The notes under the pieces were generated by a model. That model saw only the letters and a program-made list of their open reading frames with translations. It was not told where the DNA came from and did not search any database. From Opitutales bacterium UBA2995 (GTDB lineage Bacteria; Verrucomicrobiota; Verrucomicrobiia; Opitutales; UBA2995), in contig DDZZ01000056.1 of the NCBI GenBank assembly GCA_002346535.1, forward strand, positions 1 through 59,899: 59,899 nucleotides of DNA, in the 5' to 3' direction. Positions 10,001 to 17,364 of the stretch are shown piece after piece. The translations under genes and the position numbers were made by a program. Position 1 is the first letter of the stretch. Every line of letters starts with the position of its first letter.

Positions 10001-10133
10001 TGGAGGAATGGCAATCGGCACGTTCTTCAGCTTGCTGATAATCCCGAGTATTTACATGCTGATCGCGAAAGATCATAAAGGTCACGCCCGAGGTGTCATT
10101 CACGATGAGGAGGTCCAGGTGTCATGTATCTAA
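7026..10133 (+). CDS. RND efflux transporter permease (AcrB/MexB-like, HAE1)
   Basis: 1035 residues, the usual length of a proton-driven hydrophobe/amphiphile exporter. TM1 lies near 12-30, then a large periplasmic loop. The TM4 acidic pair that carries protons is D402-D403 in SVGLVVDDAIVVVENV, and the TM10 lysine is about K925 in VSKNGILIV. A second periplasmic loop spans roughly 550-840, and the last TM helices contain LRPVLMTSTATVFGHFPL. It sits between the adaptor and the TolC gene; the TolC start overlaps its last 10 bases. No regulator (TetR or MarR) is adjacent. Substrates could be drugs, bile-like compounds or self-made lipids; the sequence does not say. Confidence 0.95.
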   Translation: MKPWTETFIRYPVLAIVVNLVIIIAGFQAIKTLNVRQFPKNEDTTITVTTIYVGADAELVRGFITTPLEQAIAEADGIDYIQSTSSQGISIITARLKLNYDGNKALTEVSTKIDRIRNDLPSSAEIPIVSLGLGMQEVASAYLTFDSDILTDNEVTDYLLRVIQPRLSAIEGIERAAIEGAGSFAARIWLKPDRMAAYNISPSEVRQAIAANNFLSAPGATKGSLISVELTSNTDLRSIEEFKRLVIKQDGNAIVRLENIADIVLGSDVYDVDVKQSGRTATFIAIYLLPNANALDVLNAVSTEMDALQDDLPVGMVGFIDYDSTEYIRRAIEEVITTLVETLIIVVLVIFLFLGSARSVLVPVVAIPVSLIGAIFLMQVFGFTINLLTLLAIVLSVGLVVDDAIVVVENVDRNLQKGKSPLDAAIIGVRELVGPIVAMTITLAAVYAPIGFQGGLTGSLFREFAFTLTGAVLISGVVALTLSPVMSAGLLKPGDQETWLKRFVDKRFDEVRRLYNHILEATLSSRPFVYFVWIVLSLFTLPMFTQVSKELAPTEDQGFIMGIMETPSNATVEQMSVYADEVNRLWFTIPETSFSFQLTRPTMAFGGMKTTDWDERDRTVFEIVSDVQQKTSTIPGARVMTLLPPSLPAGSIFPVEVVLASTAETEQILSFAEELKERALASNKFPFLSIDVKVDLPQAEIQIDRDKVAAMGLDLADIGKDLSAMFGGNYVNRFNIDGRSYKVIPQIKRKERLNPDQLTSIYVTGPNDALIPLSSIATIKNKTVPRSLNRFQQMNAVKLTGATFGSIGEGLDLIEEEAAKILPQGYVVDYTGESRQYKTEGDKFSGAFGLAIILIFLVLAAQFNSFRDPLIILLGSVPLAMFGAMIFMGLKFPVPGMTFWTDPWTTTFNIYSQVGLITLIGIVSKNGILIVQFANELQREGLDKLAAVKEAALTRLRPVLMTSTATVFGHFPLILVTGAGAEARNSIGLVLVGGMAIGTFFSLLIIPSIYMLIAKDHKGHARGVIHDEEVQVSCI

Positions 10134-11473
10134 AAGTTTTCATGTCCTTTTGTTTGAGTTCATGGGGATTTTTGTTTTTGTCTTACGGGCAGAATCGTAT
10201 TCCCGTCGCCATTCCCGAAACCCTGGATTTGCAATCCACGTTGACTTACGCTTTGGAAAATAACTTTTCCATTCTGCAGGCCAAACAACGCATCCGAGAA
10301 CAGGAAGGTTTAATTATTGATGTGCGTTCACAAGCATTACCAAACGCTTTACTTGATGCGAATTATACACATATTGACAGTGGCTTGAGCGAAACTTTTG
10401 GCGGAATTTTTGATCCGAATACCCAAAACTGGAACATCGGTTTGACGATCCGTCAGGCCTTATACAAGGGTGGGAGTGTTAAGGCGGCTTTGCACGCTCA
10501 GGAGCTTTTTGAGGAGGCGGTTTTGTATGATTTTAAATCCACCATCAATCTGGCTGTGCAGGATGTAACCACAAGGTATTACGATGTTTTGCTGGCTCGT
10601 GAATGCATCGGAGTCCAGCAACAGAATATAGAGCTTCTTAAATCGCAATTGCAGGACGCTAAAAATCGTTTTGAAGTTGGCGCTGTCTCTCAATTCGAAG
10701 TATTACGTGCCGAAGTCGAGTTGGCCAATGCTCAGCCCCATTTTATTCAGGCGAGAAATAACTTTCGCCTGTCAATTGAAGAATTACGGCAGGCAATGGG
10801 ATTCTTGGGGCTACCGAAGGAAGTGACTCGTGTACCCATATTTATGGGCAACCTAGACTTCACGCCGATTGAAATACCTGTGGCACAAGCGCTGGATACC
10901 GCAAAATTACACCGCCCAGAATTGCAGCAACTGGAGTTGATCGTCGAAGCGCGTGAACAAGGTATAATCATCAAACGTGCTAATCGACTTCCCGATGTGG
11001 ATTTGGTTGGTTCCTATCAACACAACAAATCGACCATATCTAGTAGTTTTGGTGATTCGCTGTATGGTTGGACGATCGGAGTTCAATCCAGCTGGGCTAT
11101 TTTTGATGGGAAATCGACAGAAGGTAGGGTGCTCCATGCAAAGTCTCTCCTTGAACAAGCACGGTTGGATCTGGGACAGCGAACCTTGGAAATAGAAGTG
11201 GAAGTGCGACGAGCTGTACACGATCTTCAGGAAGCCAGGGAATTGGCCCAGGCATCGGTTAAAGTGATTGACCAGGCTGAGGAGTCCTTGCGATTGGCCA
11301 ACGAGCTATATGGAGCCGGCCACGGCACGCAATTGGACGTACTACAGTCTCAAGTAGCTCTTACAGAGTCCCGCCTCAATCAATTGCAGGCAAATCACAG
11401 CTATAAGGTTGCTGAGGCCGGACTGGCGAAAGCATTAGGTAATGCAATTCCCTACGTTGATCCTGAAAACTAG
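10124..11473 (+). CDS. TolC-family outer-membrane efflux channel
   Basis: 449 residues with a signal peptide (hydrophobic 5-20, cleavage near SYGQ). Two OEP repeats of long amphipathic helices flank short beta segments: an N-terminal half (about 30-230; AKQRIREQEGLIIDVRSQALP, no more than this quoted) and a C-terminal half (about 240-445). The family motif of alternating helix and porin strand appears at NWNIGLTIRQALYKGG and GWTIGVQSSWAIFDG. It completes the tripartite pump with the two upstream genes, whose operon it shares by a 10-base overlap. It should form the trimeric outer-membrane duct. Confidence 0.92.
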   Translation: MYLKVFMSFCLSSWGFLFLSYGQNRIPVAIPETLDLQSTLTYALENNFSILQAKQRIREQEGLIIDVRSQALPNALLDANYTHIDSGLSETFGGIFDPNTQNWNIGLTIRQALYKGGSVKAALHAQELFEEAVLYDFKSTINLAVQDVTTRYYDVLLARECIGVQQQNIELLKSQLQDAKNRFEVGAVSQFEVLRAEVELANAQPHFIQARNNFRLSIEELRQAMGFLGLPKEVTRVPIFMGNLDFTPIEIPVAQALDTAKLHRPELQQLELIVEAREQGIIIKRANRLPDVDLVGSYQHNKSTISSSFGDSLYGWTIGVQSSWAIFDGKSTEGRVLHAKSLLEQARLDLGQRTLEIEVEVRRAVHDLQEARELAQASVKVIDQAEESLRLANELYGAGHGTQLDVLQSQVALTESRLNQLQANHSYKVAEAGLAKALGNAIPYVDPEN

Positions 11474-11528
11474 GTTTTCTAGATCCAAAAGTTAAGTGAT
11501 TCACGGTTCAAGGGATTAGAGACTGGGA

Positions 11529-11601
11529 TAGGGTTGAGCATCCTTGCTCAGTTGCGTTACGGGTAAACTACATGGTCCAACGAGGACGTTGTCACCTTAC
11601 C
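11529..11601. repeat. Family B inverted intergenic repeats between tolC-like and TPR genes
   Basis: The plus strand reads ATAGGGTTGAGCATCCTTGC from 11529, including the hairpin TGAGCA-TCCT-TGCTCA (11535-11550). Facing it at 11579-11601 the minus strand reads GGTAAGGTGACAACGTCCTC, with a second hairpin CAACG-AGGA-CGTTG (11578-11591). The latter matches the element at 31926-31949. The pair lies between convergent genes and may also slow readthrough, though no T-run follows either hairpin. Confidence 0.4.
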
Positions 11602-11602
11602 T

Positions 11603-12256
11603 TCATTTTTCCAACAATTTTGCGTGAACCTGTGCGACCATTCCCATGTAGTTATTCATTGAATACTCACGAGCAGCGAGGTCGATGTGCTTCTTGGCCA
11701 AGTTGTGCTTTTCAAGAGCCTCGTAATACAATCCCAAATAAAGGTGAGCGTAGTTAAAAGCCTGGCGTTTGTAACGCGAAGAATTTTCGGCAATTATTAA
11801 GACTTTCTCTGGAGTACTCTTTCCGGCAAATAAATCCCAGATTTCCATCATTGGTACACGAGAATCGTGTCTTACTGGTATTAGGGCCGCTCGAGCTGCT
11901 TCAACTCCGTAAATGCGAACTTTGCAGATAAAGTGCCAAACCGCATTTTCTACGTCTTGAGGATTTACGGTTTGATGTAATTCGAATTGGTCTATACCTT
12001 TTGAAAATTCCTTGCCATAATAATATGCTATGCCTCGTTGCCAATGTCTGGATTTAAGACGCGGTTCCAATTCAATTGCCCGGTCAAAATCACGAATACA
12101 TTCCTCAAATTTTCCCAAACTAAAATACTCGATTCCACGTTTTTGATAAAACTCGAAGGATTTCTCTTCAAAGCCCCTTTGTGCTAAAACGGAACTAACA
12201 GGAATGATTACAGATCCCCACGCCAAACAGATTGCAAGAATGTAATAAGATTTCAT
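11603..12256 (-). CDS. Secreted tetratricopeptide-repeat protein
   Basis: 217 residues with a signal peptide (about 1-25, cleavage near SVLA). TPR-type helices follow: YQKRGIEYFSLGKFEECIRD, then DRAIELEPRLKSRHWQRGIA and YYGKEFSKGIDQFE at about 38-100, and a last repeat with HLYLGLYYEALEKHNLAKKH near 170-190. The start codon overlaps the stop of the upstream sulfatase gene by four bases (ATGA), so the two are translationally coupled. This suggests a periplasmic helper tied to sulfatase function or polysaccharide use. No catalytic residues seen. Confidence 0.75.
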   Translation of the reverse strand: MKSYYILAICLAWGSVIIPVSSVLAQRGFEEKSFEFYQKRGIEYFSLGKFEECIRDFDRAIELEPRLKSRHWQRGIAYYYGKEFSKGIDQFELHQTVNPQDVENAVWHFICKVRIYGVEAARAALIPVRHDSRVPMMEIWDLFAGKSTPEKVLIIAENSSRYKRQAFNYAHLYLGLYYEALEKHNLAKKHIDLAAREYSMNNYMGMVAQVHAKLLEK

Positions 12257-13815
12257 TTAGACACCGGCACTTCATCGATACCACCGGTCATTTTACTTGC
12301 GAATACACCTTGCGGAGCTTTTGGCCAGGGCGTCTCACCCGGAGCCCATTCTTTTAGCTGAGAAGCACGGACTTCCTCTACGTGATTTTTCAGCCAATCA
12401 GGCACGTCTTGATTTTCTTCAAAACCATAAACATAGGGAAGAGGAGGGTCCATAAGGTGTGGTTTCTCGCCCAGAAGTGGTCGCTCGTTACCGAGATCGT
12501 CCAATCGCTTTTTCATTTTTGAAACAATCTCAGGGTGTTTGGATGCAATGTCTGATTGTTCAGATGGATCTTGGATAATGTTAAACAGCATATCTCCCAT
12601 TAGCTTAAAGTCGCCACTTCGCAACGTTGGTAAACGTACACTTCCTGAAACATCGTAAGCAATTTCTGTTCGCGGGCTGACTTTTCCTTGAAAAAGCATC
12701 TCGCTCATGTCCAAGGCGTCCACCATGGAAGTTTGTTTATAAGAACCAACCGCAATTGATATAAGTGTGCTGAACCAGTCTGCAACAAACATCATGCCAT
12801 CGTTTTTGGTACCTGCTTCGGTGTGGCCGGGCCACCGGACCAAGCAAGGAGACCTGACACCACCTTCAAAGGTAGTGTTTTTGGTACCACGATAAGGTTT
12901 ACTCATTTCTTCCAAAACGGGTCCATTATCATTGGTAAATACAAGCAAAGTGTTTTCGCTGAATTCATGTGCCTCCAACGCGGCGACTATTCTTCCAATT
13001 CCATCGTCCAGAGCTTTGAGCATAGCATCGCGAGGATCGAGCTGGCGGTATCTTTCCGGTACGTTTAGAGGTCCATGTACCGCATTATAGGCCACATAAA
13101 TGAAGAATGGATTTCCCGTTTTTGAGTGATCAGCATGATTGGCAATGAGCTTTATCGCTTCGGTGGTAAACAAATCAGTTGCATACCCCGATTCATAAAC
13201 AGGCTTCTGGTTACGGTGCCAGTCATATACTGCAAACTTGGCGGGTGCGTTGTGTACGATGGTTTTGTTGAAATAGTCAATTCCCCAGGCGTAATGACCA
13301 TATTGGTACATAAATCCCTGGCCCATTGGAAGGTGTTCGGGAAACCACTCACCGCAATGCCATTTGCCAACCAAGGCCGTGAAATAACCGGATTCTTTAA
13401 GTGTCTCAGCTATTGTATGCTCCCTGGCATCTAATCCGTGAATGCGGCGAGTCGGTTCCCCGCGGTCATTGCGTGCTAAGGTTAGACCCAACTTCATCAG
13501 GTAACTGGGTTTCCCGAAATCCTCAGTGCGCCAATCGCTCCAAGTTCGAAAGGCGTATTTACCCGTCAAAAAAGCTGCACGCGTCGGCGCGCAAACCGAG
13601 TGAGTGTAATACTGAGTAAGCTGCATGCTCTCCGCTGCGAGAGCGTCGATGTGCGGTGTGAGTTCCCGATTACCACCATTGAATCCGGGTTGTGCCCATC
13701 CCATGTCGTCCGACATGATAAATAGGATGTTCGGTCTCGCAGAGTCTTGTGAATTAAGTTCGGCGACCAAAAAGAGGAGCCCAGTCAGAAGTGGAAACAA
13801 CTTGGGGTAATGCAT
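12253..13815 (-). CDS. Secreted sulfatase (arylsulfatase A family)
   Basis: 520 residues with a signal peptide (hydrophobic 6-20) and mature start near RPNILFIMSDDMGW. Metal-binding aspartates are D36/D37. The formylglycine motif C-x-P-x-R is C75-A-P-T-R79, followed by AAFLTGKY. Later conserved pieces are GKWHCGEW, FTNDNGPVLEE (calcium site) and a C-terminal half with a PLPYVYGF segment. The cysteine would need conversion by a formylglycine-generating enzyme or anSME, neither of which is in the window. It is first in an operon with the TPR gene. Likely substrates are sulfated marine polysaccharides; the exact one is unknown. Confidence 0.92.
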   Translation of the reverse strand: MHYPKLFPLLTGLLFLVAELNSQDSARPNILFIMSDDMGWAQPGFNGGNRELTPHIDALAAESMQLTQYYTHSVCAPTRAAFLTGKYAFRTWSDWRTEDFGKPSYLMKLGLTLARNDRGEPTRRIHGLDAREHTIAETLKESGYFTALVGKWHCGEWFPEHLPMGQGFMYQYGHYAWGIDYFNKTIVHNAPAKFAVYDWHRNQKPVYESGYATDLFTTEAIKLIANHADHSKTGNPFFIYVAYNAVHGPLNVPERYRQLDPRDAMLKALDDGIGRIVAALEAHEFSENTLLVFTNDNGPVLEEMSKPYRGTKNTTFEGGVRSPCLVRWPGHTEAGTKNDGMMFVADWFSTLISIAVGSYKQTSMVDALDMSEMLFQGKVSPRTEIAYDVSGSVRLPTLRSGDFKLMGDMLFNIIQDPSEQSDIASKHPEIVSKMKKRLDDLGNERPLLGEKPHLMDPPLPYVYGFEENQDVPDWLKNHVEEVRASQLKEWAPGETPWPKAPQGVFASKMTGGIDEVPVSK

Positions 13816-13920
13816 TATACAAAATTTTCAAAAAACTTTTATCGATACGGCAAGCTGGTAATCAAATGGCTTCCCTTTGATTTGCCGATGTATACAGCGT
13901 AAGATGCGAGAAAAAAGGTT

Positions 13921-14265
13921 TCATCTGCAATCGGATATTCGCTGTAAGTGATAAAGTCCCACCGGCAATTCTCTGGGGCTTAGCCCGCATATTGACCCTC
14001 TTCTGCTTCGCTTGATATTCCAATCAGGAAGAATTAGTAAAGGATAAACGGGAATGTGCTCCTTTGTTTGTCGGAATAGCAAAAGCGCAAGATTCGATGC
14101 ATCCTTTTGAAATCTGGAAAAGCGTTCTTTTTCTTTACCCCAGGAAAAATGGATGTGTGTTCCGTCAAATTTTATTTGTGGGAAGAATTGGATTTCCTTG
14201 TTCCAATCTTGGTGATTGGGTTTCTGTGTCGATCCAATAAAGTCAACCATCAGACAAGACAACAT
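13921..14265 (-). pseudogene. Possible remnant of a NERD-type nuclease-related protein
   Basis: A 114-residue open stretch. The part FSRFQKDASNLALLLFRQTK followed by HIPVYPLLILPDWNIKRSRR resembles the end of NERD domains, where a helix is followed by a P-V-x-P-L-L-V-x-P-x-W strand. The N-terminal two thirds expected of the domain is missing, and there is no good start or ribosome site. It sits in a 1.2-kb stretch that also holds an RND pump remnant, which supports decay rather than a small real gene. The assignment is tentative. Confidence 0.3.
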
Positions 14266-14428
14266 GATCGTTTTTTAAGTTATCGTTTTGAAGATCGTGA
14301 AATATTTTAAATCTCGTGAATGTCAGAGGTTGGAGGACTTGGGATACGAACATCTCACTCATGAGGGCTAGACAGTAAAGGCTTCCTCGATCAGATCGTT
14401 TGGATTTCGACGATTACTTTGTATTTTT

Positions 14429-14695
14429 TTAAAAACGCATCCTTGCACCATTTGATTGAAGATCATTCAAGGAGATTGAGGAATCTTTTCCTTGGTATAT
14501 GTAGGTAACTGGTAAAATTGTCTTCGTGACTGCAGTGGCCGTAAAATTTGAGGCAAAGGGCAGGAAAGAAGGGAGAAAAACCAAAGTAACAAAAGTGGAG
14601 AATAATAATCCGAAGAGGACGATTGCTTCCATATCCCGGTAAATTTCCGTGCCTGCCCCGGGAATAGAACGAGTGGCGCCACTTATGGGATCATA
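14429..14695 (-). pseudogene. C-terminal remnant of an RND efflux permease
   Basis: Reading the minus strand from 14695 gives YDPISGATRSIPGAGTEIYR and then DMEAIVLFGLLFSTFVTLVF before a divergent tail that stops at 14429. This matches the end of HAE1/CusA-type pumps: an ATRSIPG-G-E turn and the final helix GLLFSTxxTLxxLP. The remaining roughly 950 residues are absent; immediately upstream the frame is closed. A 35-codon open stretch in another frame precedes it (14691-14790). The intact pump at 7.0-10.1 kb differs here, so this is a remnant of a second pump. Confidence 0.55.
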
Positions 14696-14854
14696 TCAAT
14701 AATCCCCATCTGGAACTTGAGTACCTCATAGTTTGGAGCACCATCATTAATGGTGATGGTTCTATCGCGGTTCGAATCTGAACATGACATTATAATCAAA
14801 ATAAGTTAAACCAAAAACTTGAAAGAAGACTTTACCTAAGCATATGGTCGATGG

Positions 14855-14883
14855 GATGTTAGAATTAATTCTAGACTAACATC
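14855..14883. repeat. Inverted repeat GATGTTAG / CTAACATC
   Basis: A perfect 8-bp inverted repeat around a 13-base AT-rich centre (AATTAATTCTAGA), about 110 bases upstream of the glycosylase-like gene at 14991. Both arms and centre suit a dimeric-regulator site or a cruciform. There is no T-run on either strand in terminator position. The rest of 14266-14990, apart from the RND remnant, shows nothing recognisable. Confidence 0.3.
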
Positions 14884-14990
14884 TCAAAAAAACCAACTCC
14901 AGAATCCACAAAAATTCCGGATTTGAGTCAGAATCAATTATGGGATTTGTTGTTTAGTAACCTCCTCAATAAAAACACTTTCCTCGGATA

Positions 14991-16151
14991 ATGGAGCGAA
15001 TTACAATAACTCAGGCCCGCCGTCTTTCAGTTATCGCATCATTTGGCAGCCGAAATAATCGAAAGGGGAAATTGGCGACCTTGGAAATCATCCAAAACTT
15101 GGGCTATGTACAAATTGATACAATTTCAGTAATTGAACGGGCTCACCATCATGTCCTTTGGTCACGTCAACCCGATTACAAGCCAATCTTCCTCAGCGAG
15201 TTACTTTCAGAAGACAAGCGTGTATTTGAACATTGGGCACATGCGGTGGCTTACTTGCCAATGGATGATTATCGCTTTTACCTGCCGAAAATGGAAAGCA
15301 ATCGCAAACCACCTTCCGGAAAACAGATTCGGGAGGTTTACAATTTGGCCCAACCATTGTTTAAATCCATCCTTAAGAGAATTAAAGAGGAGGGTGGTCT
15401 TGCCTCGAAAGATTTTGACCACAAACGGAAGCGTTCTTCCGAAGGATGGTGGGACTGGAAGCCGGCAAAGTTTGCTTTAGAATTTCTTTACTTGCGCGGT
15501 GATTTAATGGTTAGTTCCCGCCGAAATTTTCAGCGAGTCTATGATCTGACGGAACGCGTCTTACCAAAGGGAATTAATTTGAAGTTACCTGATGAGGAGG
15601 AAAGGGCGGAGCATCAAATAAGACGCTGCCTACAATCTATGGGCCTCGCGAGGGAAACGGAGATCGTAAAATACCTCGTGATTGCGGATCGCAAGGTCAT
15701 CCAACAGGTTCTCCATGATCTCGTTTCCGGTGGCAAAGTGGAGAAACTTATCATCAAGGGGTTGAAAGATGATGTCTACTATGCTTTATCGAAATCGCTG
15801 GAATTGGGGGGCAGCACTCGCAGCACCGGTGGCGTTTCTATTCTTTCACCGTTTGATAATATGACGATTCAAAGAGAACGCATGCGATTGCTTTTTGATT
15901 TTGATTATACAATTGAATGTTATGTCCCAGCAGCCAAAAGAAAGTATGGTTACTTCGTTTGTCCCATTTTGTGGAAAAACGATTTGGTGGCCCGCATCGA
16001 TATGAAAGCCGATCGAAAGGCAAGGAAGTTTCGGGTTCTTAATCTCCATTACGAAGAGTCCTTAAAAAATAAATATAGGTTTGAGGCAGCTTTAACGCCG
16101 GCTCTGCAAAAGTTTGCAACCTTTAATGGGTGCGAGGTCGTTGAAACGTAG
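14991..16151 (+). CDS. YcaQ/AlkX-family winged-helix DNA glycosylase
   Basis: 386 residues matching the HTH_42 / YcaQ family, whose E. coli member unhooks interstrand DNA crosslinks. N-terminal winged-helix segments lead to the family Q-x-D motif, here Q41-I-D43 in GYVQIDTISVIERAHHHVLW. Further conserved pieces are FEHWAHAVAYLPM and, near the C-terminus, LSPFDNMTIQRERMRLLFDF and YGYFVCPILW. Cytoplasmic. It is a single gene, convergent with the LpxL-type gene at 16225; between them AACTCA...TGAGTT (16179-16197) forms a weak hairpin. Related AlkZ proteins in antibiotic clusters give self-resistance to DNA-alkylating metabolites; nothing here suggests that context. Confidence 0.85.
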   Translation: MERITITQARRLSVIASFGSRNNRKGKLATLEIIQNLGYVQIDTISVIERAHHHVLWSRQPDYKPIFLSELLSEDKRVFEHWAHAVAYLPMDDYRFYLPKMESNRKPPSGKQIREVYNLAQPLFKSILKRIKEEGGLASKDFDHKRKRSSEGWWDWKPAKFALEFLYLRGDLMVSSRRNFQRVYDLTERVLPKGINLKLPDEEERAEHQIRRCLQSMGLARETEIVKYLVIADRKVIQQVLHDLVSGGKVEKLIIKGLKDDVYYALSKSLELGGSTRSTGGVSILSPFDNMTIQRERMRLLFDFDYTIECYVPAAKRKYGYFVCPILWKNDLVARIDMKADRKARKFRVLNLHYEESLKNKYRFEAALTPALQKFATFNGCEVVET

Positions 16152-16224
16152 CGCTTTTATTTTAACAACCATTCATGGAACTCAAGGGCCATGAGTTAAA
16201 GCCCACCCACAGCAATTTTAAATT

Positions 16225-17106
16225 CTAATCCCTCCATCTTCGGTGGCCCCAAAGATATTGTGTTGGGTCTTTCCGGATGGAGTTTTCCAATTCCAGATTC
16301 AATCTCATTAAGATGGAGCGAATCTCCACCTCCTTATTGCCGCTTGGCTCTAGTTGAATGAGAGGTGAGCTATTGATTTCAAATTGCATGGTGCCAGTCC
16401 GAATACATTCCATATAGCAAAGCGGGGTTCGAGTCACCAGGTGCAGCATCGCCGTTGTTTTGAAGGTGGCCGCAGGATGGCCAAAGAAATCAACCATCAT
16501 TCCATATTCTCCGGCATGCTGATCAAAAAGCAGTGCCAAAATTTGATTGGTGTTTAATACCTCCATCAGGCGTCCTGCGTGGTCGCCATGCTTGGGGATC
16601 GGATAAAATCGTCGTCGGGCTTTCCGGGACTGAATCAATTTCTCAACGTAAGGGTTGTTCATCTTTCGGGCAATTCCAGCCATCGGCTTAAACTCAGAGA
16701 GCTTGTGGGCCGCAATTTCCCAATTCCCAAAATGACCCCCGGCTAATATTAGCCCTTTGTCAGGATTTTGCAGAACTTGCATAACATCGTCAGGGATATT
16801 GAGCCGAATGTGATCTCGATTATCGTCTTTCAGGAGAATGGATTCAGACCTCAGCGATTCCATGACGAGTATTGAGAATGTTCGAACGGAACTTCGAGCG
16901 ATTGCTTTGATTTTTTGTGGATCAGATTCTATTCCGCTCCTCAGGATATTTGCTTGAGCAACCTTCCGTCTTTTTGGATCTATTACCCAATAAATGCGAG
17001 CAACCACTCTGGTGATGAATGCCGCGATCGAGTAAGGTAGGTTCTCAATCCCTAATAATACAATTCGAGTGCAAAGGTACTCGATAAGATATCTGAGTGT
17101 TTTCAA
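16225..17106 (-). CDS. LpxL/HtrB-type lysophospholipid acyltransferase
   Basis: 293 residues of the lipid A late-acyltransferase family (LABLAT). The catalytic H-x4-D/E motif is visible as GGHFGNWE, followed by PMAGIARKMNNPYVEKLI and a substrate-pocket segment LALLFDQHAGEYGMMVDFFG. An N-terminal hydrophobic segment (about 12-40) would anchor it to the inner membrane. Its start overlaps the stop of the ACP gene by four bases and the ketosynthase gene is just upstream, so it probably takes acyl chains from that dedicated ACP. The partner genes suggest a specialised acyl chain rather than ordinary lipid A laurate transfer. The acceptor is unknown. Confidence 0.85.
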   Translation of the reverse strand: MKTLRYLIEYLCTRIVLLGIENLPYSIAAFITRVVARIYWVIDPKRRKVAQANILRSGIESDPQKIKAIARSSVRTFSILVMESLRSESILLKDDNRDHIRLNIPDDVMQVLQNPDKGLILAGGHFGNWEIAAHKLSEFKPMAGIARKMNNPYVEKLIQSRKARRRFYPIPKHGDHAGRLMEVLNTNQILALLFDQHAGEYGMMVDFFGHPAATFKTTAMLHLVTRTPLCYMECIRTGTMQFEINSSPLIQLEPSGNKEVEIRSILMRLNLELENSIRKDPTQYLWGHRRWRD

Positions 17107-17360
17107 CCTCCTTTAACCAAAAGCAGCTTATTGATATCGCCGATGGATTGAAAGGTAACTACTTCATTGGCTTCCACGTGGACGCCGGTTTCTTGTTCAA
17201 TATCGTACAGGAGGTCGAGTATGGTTAAAGAATCCAACCCGAGGGATTCAATGGTGGTTGAAGGTCCAAAGGAGCTCCAGTCCTCGACTTCGGGGCACGA
17301 TTCTTGAAGGATGTCCTTCAGTTTCGCTAAAATGCTTTCTTCCTTTTGATTCTCGTTCAT
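17103..17360 (-). CDS. Acyl carrier protein (dedicated)
   Basis: 85 residues with the phosphopantetheine site Ser44 in SLGLDSLTILDLLYD and an acidic four-helix pattern. It is clearly distinct from the second ACP at 53319. It starts 4 bases after the ketosynthase stop and overlaps the acyltransferase start by 4 bases, so the three are tightly coupled. It should shuttle growing or finished chains between the ketosynthase at 17365 and the acyltransferase at 16225. It is not near fabD or other core FAS genes, so it is unlikely to be the main AcpP. Confidence 0.88.
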   Translation of the reverse strand: MNENQKEESILAKLKDILQESCPEVEDWSSFGPSTTIESLGLDSLTILDLLYDIEQETGVHVEANEVVTFQSIGDINKLLLVKGG

Positions 17361-17364
17361 GGTG

